Shown piece after piece: positions 25,375 through 33,532 of a stretch of 64,000 nucleotides of DNA (position 1 is its first letter; every line of letters begins with the position of its first letter). Source of the stretch: an uncultured Pseudomonadota bacterium (GTDB lineage Bacteria > Myxococcota_A > UBA796 > GCA-2862545); contig CAJXTB010000008.1 of assembly GCA_913061235.1 (NCBI GenBank), positions 1 to 64,000 of the forward strand. Direction: 5' to 3'. The translations under genes and the position numbers were made by a program. A model generated the notes under the pieces. That model was not told where the DNA came from. It made no database searches and saw nothing but the letters and a program-made list of their open reading frames with translations.

Positions 25375-26075
25375 CGGTGGGCCTCGCGGACGAGGCGGGA
25401 GACGACCGAGAGCGCCAGGGGCGTGCCGACGCGGCTTCGGTGCCCGTCGCGGTCGAGGGTGAGGACGACCTCGCGCAGCGACAGGCCCTCGTCGCGTAGG
25501 GCACAGGCTCTCGCCACGGTTGCTTGCTCGGCTGGGTCTGGGTCCAGGGTGCGACCGTCGGTGCCCAGACGCCAGCCGTACGGCACGCGACCGCCGGTGT
25601 ACTCGCGGCGGGACCGCTTGTGTGCGAGGGCGGCCTTTGTCCGCTCGCCGATGATCTCGCGCTCCCACTGGCTCACGCTGGCCAGGACGTTGAGGACGAG
25701 GCGCCCCGCCGCCGAGCGGGTATCGATGTTCTCGGACACCGACATCAAGGCCCAGCGCCCATCGTGGAAGTACCGTTCGAGGAGCTCACCGAGGTCCCGG
25801 ACCGACCGGGTGAGGCGGTCGAGCTTCACCACCAGCAGGGCGTCGGCATCGCCGTCCCGAAGGAGCCCGAGCGCTCGCTCAAGCCCAGGGCGCTCCAAGC
25901 TCTTGGCGCTGTGGCCCGCGTCTGCGATCACCTCGATGATGTCGAGGTCGTAGAGCTTCGCGTACGCCTCCACCTTGGCACGCTGGGCGTCCATCGAGAT
26001 GCCGTGTTCGGCCTGCTTGTCGGTCGAGACCCGGAGATAGGCGACGGTGCGCGGTCGGGTCGAGGTCGGTTCCAT
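25371..26075 (-). CDS. Serine recombinase (resolvase/invertase family)
   Basis: This 234-residue protein starts at ATG 26075 with AGGAGG six bases upstream. The N-terminus carries VAYLRVSTDKQ with the catalytic Ser, DALLVVKLDRLTRS and the long E-helix region around SVSQWEREIIGERT, all typical of serine recombinases. The C-terminal 60 residues have a helix-turn-helix-like LSLREVVLTLDRDG. It is too short for a large serine integrase. Finding it beside a tyrosine integrase suggests multimer resolution, inversion, or a second mobility system. First gene of a three-gene coupled operon. Confidence 0.85.
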   Translation of the reverse strand: MEPTSTRPRTVAYLRVSTDKQAEHGISMDAQRAKVEAYAKLYDLDIIEVIADAGHSAKSLERPGLERALGLLRDGDADALLVVKLDRLTRSVRDLGELLERYFHDGRWALMSVSENIDTRSAAGRLVLNVLASVSQWEREIIGERTKAALAHKRSRREYTGGRVPYGWRLGTDGRTLDPDPAEQATVARACALRDEGLSLREVVLTLDRDGHRSRVGTPLALSVVSRLVREAHR

Positions 26076-26122
26076 CTTGGCCTCCTGGGAAGGGAGGAGG
26101 AATACGACCAGGCGATGGGAGC

Positions 26123-26141
26123 CGTAAAACGTCGTTTTACG
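26123..26141. promoter_or_regulatory. 19-base palindrome upstream of the recombinase operon
   Basis: CGTAAAAC-GTC-GTTTTACG is a perfect inverted repeat with 8-base arms, 48 bases ahead of the serine recombinase start. It is strikingly AT-rich within a GC-rich element. Position and symmetry fit an operator for the ribbon-helix-helix protein or a recombination subsite for the serine recombinase. Confidence 0.5.
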
Positions 26142-27057
26142 ACGAGACGGGCGCGTCCCAGGTAGAACGCCATCCGATGTGTCTCGACCGAGCCGCGAAG
26201 AATCCCGGTTCCGGGCGCACGCCAGAGTGGCTCCACGCGGGGCGCCGGCACTCCAGGGTGATGAGCTTGGAGGTATTCGGCGATGGGGCGTGCAGGTTCG
26301 GCCCCCCACACAGCGGGTCCCCGGGGACCGGGGTGGGCCGCCTGATCTGCGCCCCAGTGGGGGGTATCCATCGTCTCGATGGTGGAAGCGTTCTGGCGCG
26401 CTCCCGCAGGGACGGCAGCCGTCCAGCGCTTGTGGCGCTCTCCAGTCCGACGGTGCCGGGTCGAGGTCTCTCCATCGTGGTGCGCACCGACGGCGAGGAG
26501 GGGGCCGACGAGCAGGGGTGAAGCGATCAGGCCGCCACCACCTTCATCACGCGGGTCTGTCGGTCCTGCTGGGCGTCGGGAAGGGCCGCGGTAGGGGTCG
26601 GCGTCGGCGCTACGCCATGATGGACGCTACGGCCTCCCGGGTGGCCTGCGGCCACCGCGGTTCGGCTCGCGCCGCCTCCGGCGCCGCGATGACTAGGGTT
26701 CGTTCGAGGCGCTTCCCCTCTCCACCCTGTCCTTCTCGAACCGAGAACTATCCTCGCACCCAGCCCGCGAAGCGGGTGCGGTGCGACCGGGGCGTGGCGC
26801 GCAGCGCCACCCCCGGGACCCGACCTACGCCCGACCTCCCCCAGCGCTTCGAGCGCTCCGACGCCAGAGCAACCAGCGAAACCAGGCCACGTCCGACCTA
26901 CTTCAGAACACTCTCCCGGCGGGCCCCGGATGACTCTCTAGAGTTTCCCCCTTTCAAGCGGGGAGGTCGGACGTCCTCGTAATATGATTCGACGAATCTA
27001 CACTCTCCGCGTCCGACCTCTTCCCGAAGTCGGACGCGAGGTCGGACGCGCCCCCCT
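26142..27057. other. Noncoding region with origin-like repeats
   Basis: No convincing gene lies in these 916 bases; the open frames have Arg/Pro-rich shadow composition and no good ribosome-binding sites. The right end holds five exact copies of GTCGGACG within 160 bases: CGTCCGAC orientation at 26890 and 27010, GTCGGACG orientation at 26966, 27029 and 27041. They flank the only AT-rich patch (26977-27000, around TAATATGATTCGACGAAT). Iteron-like repeats around an AT-rich stretch next to a replicative helicase gene fit an origin of replication. Confidence 0.5.
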
Positions 27058-28407
27058 CTACACGCTCGGCTTGGTCCAGGTGCGGATGCGCTTGGTCCCA
27101 CTCCCCCGCCTCGGTCCCCGCCGGCACCCGAGCTTGCGGAGCAGGGCGCTGACCCGCATCTCGGCGCTTCGGCTGTTGGTGTGCGCGACCGAGAGCCCGA
27201 CGCCGTACACGATGGCGTCGTAGGTCGTGAACTCGTCGGGAGCGTCGTCGAGCAAGGTGGCCAGCGGGGCAAGCCAGGCGTCGCCGACCTGGAACTGCTG
27301 CCGGTGGCGGGTGAGCGTCGTCTCGAACGCGGGCGTCGGCCAGAACTGGCAGCCGTCCTGGTATCGCTCGACGGCTTCGGCCCACAGCGGCTCCCGGTCT
27401 CGTTTCAGCGCGGCCAGGTCGATGATCGTGGTCTCGACGGGCCAGAAGCGCCGGTCGCCCGTCGGGTCCCGGAGGATGTCCTGCTCGTTCGAGGTCCCGA
27501 CGAACACCGTGGAGCGCTTGTAGCGGACGTCGTGGCGCCCGTACGGGGGCCGGAAGCGGTCGACCGCGTCGGTGAGGAACGCCTTCATCGCCGACAGCTC
27601 GCTGCGCTTGAGGCTGTCCAGCCCGGCCAACTCCATGAGCCAGGTGCCCCGGAGTGCGAGCCGCGCGTCCTTCGAGCGCAGGTCGGCTGGCGTGTCGTTG
27701 AACCACTCGGGGCGCATGGCCAGCGTGGCGACCGCGGTGCTCTTCCCGGTCCCCTGATCGCCGATCAACACCAGCGTGTTGTCGAGCTTCCCGCCGGGGT
27801 CGAGGGGCCGCGACACCGCCCCAACGGCCCACATCAGCCCGAGCTGGCGGTGGAGCGCGTCGTCGCGGGTCCCGAGGTAGTCGGGCAGGAGGCGGTCGAG
27901 GCGTTCCACGCCATCCCAGGTGAGCGACCGGAGCCAGTCGGCCAGCGGATGGCGATGGTGGCGCCCGGCGACGTAGGTGATCGCCTCCTGGACCAGGGTG
28001 CGGCGGAACGACACCCCGGCGAAGCGCGAGAGTTCCACCGCGATGTCGATGATGAGGGCGTCATCGACGGGTCGGTCGCCGAGGTAGACGTCCCCGTCGA
28101 AGTCGTTGCGCCACAGCTCTGGATGAACGTGCCGGAGCACGTCGATGGCGTCCTCCCGCGTCGCGCTGGCGAGCCGAGGCGTCGTCGCGGGCGTGGGTCC
28201 GCCCGATGCCGGGATGGCCGCCCCTGCGTGCCCGACGGGTGCCGGTGGGCTCGGGGCTGGGGGTGCTGTCGCGTGCCCAGGCGGTGGGCTTTCGGTCGCC
28301 GCGGTTGGTGTGATGGGTTCGGGCGTGCCGGGCTCCGGCGTGATGGGGGTGGAAGGGTGATCGGCGGGCGCACGGCGGTCGTCGCCGCCTTCGTGGGATG
28401 CGGACAT
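27058..28407 (-). CDS. vapE: VapE-family replicative helicase/primase-associated ATPase
   Basis: This is a 449-residue protein. The first 75 residues are a Pro/Thr/Ala-rich linker. The virulence-associated E domain follows: LADWLRSLTWDGVERLD, Walker A GDQGTGKST, LMELAGLDSLKRSELSAMKAF (Walker B-like region), a FRPPYGRHDVRYKRSTVFVGTSN segment and DPTGDRRFWPV, which is a strong family signature. VapE proteins are superfamily 3-like helicases that start replication of satellites and phage-inducible islands. An origin-like repeat cluster lies immediately downstream of its stop. Confidence 0.85.
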   Translation of the reverse strand: MSASHEGGDDRRAPADHPSTPITPEPGTPEPITPTAATESPPPGHATAPPAPSPPAPVGHAGAAIPASGGPTPATTPRLASATREDAIDVLRHVHPELWRNDFDGDVYLGDRPVDDALIIDIAVELSRFAGVSFRRTLVQEAITYVAGRHHRHPLADWLRSLTWDGVERLDRLLPDYLGTRDDALHRQLGLMWAVGAVSRPLDPGGKLDNTLVLIGDQGTGKSTAVATLAMRPEWFNDTPADLRSKDARLALRGTWLMELAGLDSLKRSELSAMKAFLTDAVDRFRPPYGRHDVRYKRSTVFVGTSNEQDILRDPTGDRRFWPVETTIIDLAALKRDREPLWAEAVERYQDGCQFWPTPAFETTLTRHRQQFQVGDAWLAPLATLLDDAPDEFTTYDAIVYGVGLSVAHTNSRSAEMRVSALLRKLGCRRGPRRGSGTKRIRTWTKPSV

Positions 28408-28694
28408 GAGATTCCTCGCGGGTCGGATGAAGCGAGGTGGCCACCGCGCAACAGCACCGTATCCGTGGGGCCGATCACCAAATCCCCCGGAAAAACTGGC
28501 GAAATGCGGTGTTTCTAGGTCGGAGCCTTCACCATCTCCTCACAAGCCACGACCACCGACGTCCATCGGCGCGTGAATAGTGATGCTTCCATCGTGGCCG
28601 AGCCGCGTGGTCTCCGCGGGCAAGACGGCTCCGTCTCTGTGGCATTCTTGCGCCCGCCGGCGTCGCTCACCCCGGCCCGTTCGCCACACGAAAT
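28408..28694. other. Gap holding the inferred right edge of the element
   Basis: The sequence upstream of vapE falls in GC and contains a run CCCCCGGAAAAACTGG near 28490. The inferred attachment core TCGGA is near 28512. The stretch to 28694 would be host DNA that originally followed the EndoU immunity gene. No gene start for the orphan Hint module is found here, and the Hint N-terminal CF-x-E-x-T motif seen in copy 1 is absent. No promoter is identified. Confidence 0.4.
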
Positions 28695-29960
28695 GTGCGC
28701 TACGATGCGGTGATGCGCTGGAACCTGCCCTCGTTCCTGAATCCCGCCGCCTCCACGGATGTAAGTGAGGAGGCTTGGGTCGAGGTGCAGGATGCGCCTG
28801 TCGAGGAGCAGCCCGCGTGGGCTCCGCGTGGGATTTTCGACCGCGTGAGGCGCTGGGCGCAGGCTGCGGCCATCCCCATCGCCGTGATGTCGACGAGTGA
28901 GGCCCCGGCGGCCATCGCGCCCGACGCGGTGGTGCAGGTCTATGAGACGCGCACCGGTCGTTGGGTCGAGAGCATTGGCGTCGACGTGCACGCCGGCGAC
29001 ACTATCGTCCAAGGCGAGCGAGTGCTCCGGATGACCACTGAGGGGGTGGAGGTTCGAGGAACTGCCACAGTCGAGGACTTGGCGGAGCCTGCTACCCTGG
29101 TAGCCGAGGAGGAGCGTCGAACCCCGAGCGGAGACGACTGGGTCATCGTACTGGGAGATGCGGACGACGCTGGCCACTGGCTACTTGATGACGTGGAGGC
29201 AGGAAAACGTTTCGCGTTCCAAGGCAGGTTGTTCGATACGGCCGATGTCGACGGCGATGGCCGTTTGGAGGTCAGGTGGTCGGGTGACGTACTCGGTAAG
29301 GTTGTGAACACCTTTGCGCGCATGGCTCCCGATGTCATCGGCGCTGAAATTGTCTATAGTGAAGGGCAGACTGAAACGCTCACCGGAACGGCGAACCACC
29401 CGTTCTGGGTGGATGCGGTGCGGGACTACGTGCCGCTCGGGGAGCTGGAGGTAGGGACCGTCCTGCATGTGCAGGGTGGTGGCGAGGCCATCCTCGTCAG
29501 CAAGACGTGGCGGCAGGGTGAGTTCGAGGTCTTCGACTTCGAAGTCGAGGGGCTGCACAACTTCTATGTGCGGAGCGAAGGGTCGGATGCGGCCGGTGTG
29601 CTTGTTCACAACTCGATCACAAACCCAGTACCAAGCCGGCTCGCTCGGATTGTCTCTGGAGACGATGTGCCTGGGACGCCGAGAACCCTTGGAGCACCTG
29701 GTGCTGACGATGTGTTCGTCACCGCCGCGGACGACATCGCCAGCATGGGTGCTTCCGAAATAGCGGAAAGACTCAGCATTCCCGAAGCGAAATCTTTCCA
29801 TGTAATCGAGTTCGACACCCCAAAATCCGGCCTGGCATCTCCCATCAATCGGACTAATCCGGGCTTCACCGGAGGTGGCACGACGGCAGGGGGAGCCCGC
29901 GAATTCGTGATTCCGAATGGCCCTTTGCCGCCCAATTCAACAACATCGGTGGTGCAATAG
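28695..29960 (+). CDS. Orphan RHS C-terminal module: truncated Hint plus alternative toxin
   Basis: This is a 421-codon frame from GTG 28695 (ATG 28713 is an alternative). From residue 17 it parallels the Hint domain of the RHS protein, with the same NHPFW and the same GVLVHNS cleavage end, but lacks the RHS core and the first Hint Cys. About 115 residues after VHNS form a different toxin: GADDVFVTAADDIASMG, NRTNPGFTGGGTTAGGAREF and a VIPNGPLP end. This resembles a tip found on other RHS proteins, perhaps Ntox10, but I am unsure. It is probably silent until it recombines into the main gene through the shared Hint block. Confidence 0.7.
   Translation: MRYDAVMRWNLPSFLNPAASTDVSEEAWVEVQDAPVEEQPAWAPRGIFDRVRRWAQAAAIPIAVMSTSEAPAAIAPDAVVQVYETRTGRWVESIGVDVHAGDTIVQGERVLRMTTEGVEVRGTATVEDLAEPATLVAEEERRTPSGDDWVIVLGDADDAGHWLLDDVEAGKRFAFQGRLFDTADVDGDGRLEVRWSGDVLGKVVNTFARMAPDVIGAEIVYSEGQTETLTGTANHPFWVDAVRDYVPLGELEVGTVLHVQGGGEAILVSKTWRQGEFEVFDFEVEGLHNFYVRSEGSDAAGVLVHNSITNPVPSRLARIVSGDDVPGTPRTLGAPGADDVFVTAADDIASMGASEIAERLSIPEAKSFHVIEFDTPKSGLASPINRTNPGFTGGGTTAGGAREFVIPNGPLPPNSTTSVVQ
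28744..29616 (+). repeat. Hint-domain repeat, copy 2
   Basis: This 873-base partner of the block at 22648-23523 is in the same orientation. Identity runs from the CCGCCGCCTCCACGGATGT boundary to CACAACTCGA and is highest over the final 220 bases. Three bases shorter than copy 1, so the reading frame is preserved. Recombination between the copies would replace the EndoU tip and delete its immunity gene and the inserted element. Confidence 0.8.
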
Positions 29961-30265
29961 TGGACAACAAGAAACCAGAGCCAGACGAGGTGGAGATTCG
30001 CGGCGGAGTGCAAGAAGTCGGAAACCGAATAGTCCCCGATGCCGCTACCCAACGAATTCGATGGTTACGCACGCAGTACTTGGAGTTGGTGTCGACCTCA
30101 GATGACGGCTGGACGGCTCGGTATCTAGACCCCGCCGATGGACGCATTTGGGAGTTGGTGTTTCCCCATTCATCTACACACGGAGGAGGTCCACCGCTAT
30201 TGCGCATCGCGCACGAGTTCAAGCCGTCCGACGGTATGCTCGCAATCACCTCCGCCGAGTTGTAG
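29960..30265 (+). CDS. Imm27-family immunity protein
   Basis: This 101-residue cytosolic protein starts at GTG 29960, sharing one base with the toxin stop (TAGTG). RYLDPADGRIWELVFPHS followed by STHGGGPP matches the conserved core of the Imm27 immunity family. It should neutralise the orphan module toxin, protecting cells that have switched tips or meet kin carrying that toxin. There is no signal peptide. Family recognition is from memory of the DG-x-x-WEL-x-x-P-x-S...HGGGPP pattern. Confidence 0.7.
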   Translation: MDNKKPEPDEVEIRGGVQEVGNRIVPDAATQRIRWLRTQYLELVSTSDDGWTARYLDPADGRIWELVFPHSSTHGGGPPLLRIAHEFKPSDGMLAITSAEL

Positions 30266-30847
30266 CCCGCCGCCAAACCCACACCACTAGGCCGACAATA
30301 CCGTTTTGGCAGCTGCCCTTCGAGCGGACGTCCGTCGCCCCAGGTAGGCCATGGTCGCAAAGGAATACCCAAAGCTGGCTGCGATGGTCTTCGTTGATGT
30401 GGCTCTCGTCTGGCTGCTCGGAGACGCCGTCGTTGGCTCCGTCTCCGTCCACGCTCTTGAGGGCAGCCTGGGTGTGGCGACGACTGCAGCAGTTCGTGCG
30501 CCTCGACGGGTGCCAAGGCCAGCGCCGGTCCCCCCGGCTTTGAGTCGGACGGTACAGACCAAGGTCAAGAGCTAGGTCACGACACCGCCATCCCTGGGGT
30601 TCCGAGGCCATTGCCGGCGTTGGAGTTCCTCTGCGTGCCGAGAACAGCCTAGCCGTCCAATTCGAGTCAAGATGATTGTGATCCTCGTCGACACGATCGA
30701 TGAAAGTTAGCTACTCAGAGCGCCCGCCCAAACGGGCCCTGGTCAACTAGACTAGGGGCTCTGGCGACAATCTCCCACGCATGGTTTGGTTCGCTGTTGT
30801 CGGCTGCCTCGCCGAATGATGGGCTAGCTAGAACAACAGGAACGCGA
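30266..30847. other. Mostly noncoding spacer after the toxin locus
   Basis: I see no confident gene here. One possible small membrane protein, 30351-30575 on the plus strand (74 residues, AGGTAGG upstream of the ATG, one hydrophobic segment YPKLAAMVFVDVALVWLLGD), has a poor C-terminal half and may be a remnant. The segment marks a shift from the GC-rich toxin cassette to lower-GC accessory DNA. Confidence 0.35.
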
Positions 30848-31747
30848 ATGCCTTTAACTGAGCGGCTGGTACACTTTTTCGCGCTGCGTCCTCACCAGGC
30901 CTCGCGCTCCAAGCGATTCCAAGAGGACCACAATTTTTCGTTTCGTGAGGCGCTTTTCGGTCTGGAGAAAGGCTGGAATCAAGAGCACCACGCCAAGGAA
31001 ACGAAGGAACTCTTCGCCTACACCAAGATTCGAGACATCTATCGAAGCGCAGATAGTACAACGCTACTGATTGGCCGGGGAAGCACCCGCCGGACCGCGC
31101 CGATGCTCGACAACGCCACACAATTTGATGAAGCGGAGCATGTTGAAATCGCTGAGGGCAAGATGCAGTCTTGGAGCACTCACGTAGTAATCAACCATAA
31201 GCCAGAGTTGAACGGTACTCATTCGGTGGTCATAGAGCACGTTCACTTCTTGTCCCGAACCGACATCCAGAATTTTCTCGGTCATTTGCTGTGCCGCCGC
31301 ATCGAGTGTCAGCGAGAGCAGGATGGATACCACATCTATTTTCGCCCTGAAATGACGAGTAAGACCACGTACCCACTAGCTGAATTCCTCGCGACGCCAG
31401 GGATTCCCACCGAACTGCAAGTAGTAATCAGTGACGGTCGGCTGGATTCTAGTGTCGATGAGGTGTTCGATGTGTCGTATAGCAAGACCACGGACACCAA
31501 CATGCTTCGTGGGACCTTCCAAAAGATCATGATTGGAGCCATGGGTCGGGGAGCTGAACGGGTGAGAATCAGGTCGACTCAGGACGGTCAATCATTCCAG
31601 GGTGACTTTCAAGACCTGTCTCGAGACATCCAAGAGTTGCGCCTTACGCGGACTGCCTCCATCACCTTCAGCCCTCCGCTTGAGCAGCACCACACCTCCA
31701 TCGACTCCGCTGTGCGAGCGCGTATGATCGAGTTACTAGAGGAATAA
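30848..31747 (+). CDS. Uncharacterised cytosolic protein of a two-gene operon
   Basis: This 299-residue protein starts at ATG 30848 with AGGAA upstream; a GTG at 30797 would add 17 unlikely residues. No signal or membrane segment is seen. The N-terminal 60 residues are basic and helical, the centre is mixed alpha/beta (TTLLIGRGSTRR, STHVVINHKPELNG, SVVIEHVHFLSR) and the end is helical. No family is recognised. Its stop overlaps the start of a 4-TM protein by one base, so the two are probably made together. Lower GC than the core genome. Candidate sensor half of a defence pair. Confidence 0.5.
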   Translation: MPLTERLVHFFALRPHQASRSKRFQEDHNFSFREALFGLEKGWNQEHHAKETKELFAYTKIRDIYRSADSTTLLIGRGSTRRTAPMLDNATQFDEAEHVEIAEGKMQSWSTHVVINHKPELNGTHSVVIEHVHFLSRTDIQNFLGHLLCRRIECQREQDGYHIYFRPEMTSKTTYPLAEFLATPGIPTELQVVISDGRLDSSVDEVFDVSYSKTTDTNMLRGTFQKIMIGAMGRGAERVRIRSTQDGQSFQGDFQDLSRDIQELRLTRTASITFSPPLEQHHTSIDSAVRARMIELLEE

Positions 31748-32325
31748 TGAACCTTCTTGTCCCGTTCGAATACTTGTGGCTCCGCCACAACGAACTGCGA
31801 GCCTACAAGATGATGGCACTGGCCATTGGTCTCATGTGGCTTGGCGGGCAAGCGCTCCATGTGTGGTTGCTTGGCGCCACCATGAATTTCTTCCATTTGG
31901 GAGGCGCCTTAGACAGCATCCAGACCCTGCTATCTGTCATGGTTGGCATCTACTTCGGTCTGGCCGGTGTCTTCGGAGCGACTTCAAAGGGCTGGCTGGA
32001 CGGTCAGATGCCTGGGGGCATCCCAAACCCTGGGAACGGTCAGCCTATGACTAGGCGCGCCTTTTTCATGCGTCTCCTCGTATATTGCGCTTCGATGTCC
32101 ACCGTTCTTGTGTTCATTACTGCGCTTGCTCCAGGGCTCATTCTGCCGATGGTCCGAGAAGGACTGATTTGGGGCGCAGCCAACTGGCCTGGCGTTGGCT
32201 GGTGGTGGGCGAGGGTCGTTGGCTCAAGCGTCGTGTCGTCGGTGATTGTGGTCCTGATGGCCCACTTGCTCCTTTCGTCTCTGCTTAGCTCTCGGTTCTT
32301 GTCTCGGGACGGCACTACAACGTAG
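31747..32325 (+). CDS. Four-pass membrane protein partner
   Basis: This 192-residue protein starts at ATG 31747 (TAATG overlap). Four hydrophobic segments are visible: ALAIGLMWLGGQALHVWLLG, LSVMVGIYFGLAGVFGA, LVYCASMSTVLVFITALAPG and VVGSSVVSSVIVVLMAHLLL. Loops are short and the N-terminus carries LWLRHNELRAYK. No transporter or enzyme motif is seen. A cytosolic protein coupled to a small multi-pass membrane protein is a common layout for abortive-infection effectors that damage the membrane, but this pair matches no system I know. Confidence 0.5.
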   Translation: MNLLVPFEYLWLRHNELRAYKMMALAIGLMWLGGQALHVWLLGATMNFFHLGGALDSIQTLLSVMVGIYFGLAGVFGATSKGWLDGQMPGGIPNPGNGQPMTRRAFFMRLLVYCASMSTVLVFITALAPGLILPMVREGLIWGAANWPGVGWWWARVVGSSVVSSVIVVLMAHLLLSSLLSSRFLSRDGTTT

Positions 32326-32903
32326 CGCAGCGGGAGGGGCTCCAAGATGCCAAGGTTCATTTACCCTCCACTCGCTATTGGTTTCCGCAACGCAACCCAC
32401 TCTAGCTACTCGCAGTCAGGAGGTACCATGCTCGCAATCTACAAGCGGTCCCTGCGAGTTCAAATCCTGTGTTGGTGGGTCCACGTTGAGACGCAAGGAC
32501 GACTTCACCTAGGCACTCAAGTGCAAAACCGTTGGGCCCCTGAAGCACAACGCCAGGTGTGGCGACGACCATCCAGTGGCCGAGTCGCCTGCTCGTCTGC
32601 TCCCCGTCAGTCCATGCGCGACTACACCATGACCGTCAGCAGAGTGCCCGACGGAGACCGAGACTCTCTGGTGCGGTAGATGCATCAGTTCCGGAGGTCG
32701 AAGCGACCAGCCGTTGAGTTCGGAAGTGGTGCGTGTTGTCCGACCGACATGCGGTGGGTTGTGAAGCCGCCGAGTGGCGCGGTGTGTAGGCTGTTGTCGA
32801 TGGTGTCGGAGTCTTGGACGCGAGTAGTATGGAACCATCAGCCCTTCAGAAAGTGTTCACTTTATGACGGGCCGCCCGGATAGGCTTCCAACTGGAGGAT
32901 GCC
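32326..32903. other. Noncoding spacer with a degraded tRNA-like patch
   Basis: No supported gene is seen. Around 32468-32485 there is a T-loop-like GTTCAAATCC with a partly paired stem, but acceptor and anticodon arms cannot be built, so it is not called a tRNA. The GGAGG at 32894-32898 belongs to the resolvase that follows. Confidence 0.4.
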
Positions 32904-33482
32904 GTGTCAAAAAGTGCTGTCATAAACCCCGGCCGCTTGTTGGGGTACGCGCGGGTATCCACGGCCGAGCAAGAGGTCGACCGTCAGCGACGTGAGCTGT
33001 CTGCAGCGGGCTGCAGCATGATCTACGTCGACGTCATGTCCGGAGCATCGGAGGACCGCCCGGAGCTCGCTGCACTCATCGCCGACCTTGTGGAAGGCGA
33101 TACCGTGGTGGTCTGTCGTCTGGACCGTTTGGGGCGACGGGTCCGTGGCCTACTCGAGCTGGCGGAAAACTGGACCGCTCAAGGCGTCCACCTTCGCAGT
33201 CTCCGTGAGCGCCTCGACACAGGTACGCCTCAAGGGCGCTTGTTTTTCACGCTCACCTCGGCGTACGCTGAGTTTGAGCGTGACGTCATCATTGACAGGA
33301 CGAAGAGCGGCCAAGCTGCAGCGCGAGCTCGCGGCGTGAAATTCGGTCGACCCAAGAAAACGTCGTCGGACCCGAGAGTCATCACCGTGAAGAGCCTCGT
33401 CAATTCCGGCATCAGTGTGCGCCAGGCGGCCAAGGAAGTGAGCGTCTCGGAGTCGACCGCACGACGATACCTTCGACTCTAG
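32904..33482 (+). CDS. Serine recombinase (Tn3-type resolvase/invertase)
   Basis: This 192-residue protein starts at GTG 32904 behind GGAGG (32894-32898). It has LLGYARVSTAEQ with catalytic Ser, DTVVVCRLDRLGRR and the AYAEFERDVIIDRTKSG helix, then GRPKK and a C-terminal helix-turn-helix (VRQAAKEVSVSESTARRYLRL). Length is typical for resolvases and DNA invertases. It is distinct from the recombinase at 25371. Its last 29 bases recur at 34463-34491, so it may act at, or have been copied with, the adjacent defence gene. Confidence 0.9.
   Translation: MSKSAVINPGRLLGYARVSTAEQEVDRQRRELSAAGCSMIYVDVMSGASEDRPELAALIADLVEGDTVVVCRLDRLGRRVRGLLELAENWTAQGVHLRSLRERLDTGTPQGRLFFTLTSAYAEFERDVIIDRTKSGQAAARARGVKFGRPKKTSSDPRVITVKSLVNSGISVRQAAKEVSVSESTARRYLRL
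33454..33482 (+). repeat. Direct repeat, left copy (3' end of resolvase gene)
   Basis: The last 29 bases of the resolvase gene, beginning CGACCGCACGACGATACC and ending in the TAG stop. It matches 34463-34491 at 27 of 29 positions, including 18 identical bases at the left. The two copies bracket the Abi-alpha gene. Confidence 0.75.
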
Positions 33483-33532
33483 GCAGCTGTAAGCGCCCAT
33501 TACACGTCACTCGAACGAGCCTTGGAGAGACC

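Larger units (their letters stand above)
24101..28515. mobile_element. Satellite-like integrated element (int, RHH, serine recombinase, VapE)
   Basis: This is a block of about 4.4 kb, visibly richer in GC than its flanks, with all genes on the minus strand and no host-type genes. It encodes a tyrosine integrase at its left edge, a ribbon-helix-helix protein, a serine recombinase and a VapE-type helicase, with an origin-like repeat region between the last two. The content resembles phage-inducible islands and small integrative elements. It sits exactly between the EndoU immunity gene and an orphan toxin module. The edges are inferred from a shared TCGGA: left at 24104-24108 and right near 28512-28516, with imperfect similarity (about 17 of 23) continuing to the right. 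They may be off by tens of bases. Confidence 0.65.

Noticed and set aside
25371..26075. Large serine integrase driving the satellite
   Set aside because: At 234 residues it lacks the zinc-ribbon and coiled-coil domains; the tyrosine recombinase next to it is the better integrase.
26179..26982. Long plus-strand frame of 267 codons inside the satellite element
   Set aside because: Arg/Pro-rich shadow composition in a GC-rich noncoding stretch, no ribosome-binding site and no motif; it runs over the origin-like repeats.
32460..32500. T-loop-like GTTCAAATCC suggesting a tRNA
   Set aside because: No acceptor, D or anticodon arm can be built and the T-stem has a mismatch and G-T pairs only.
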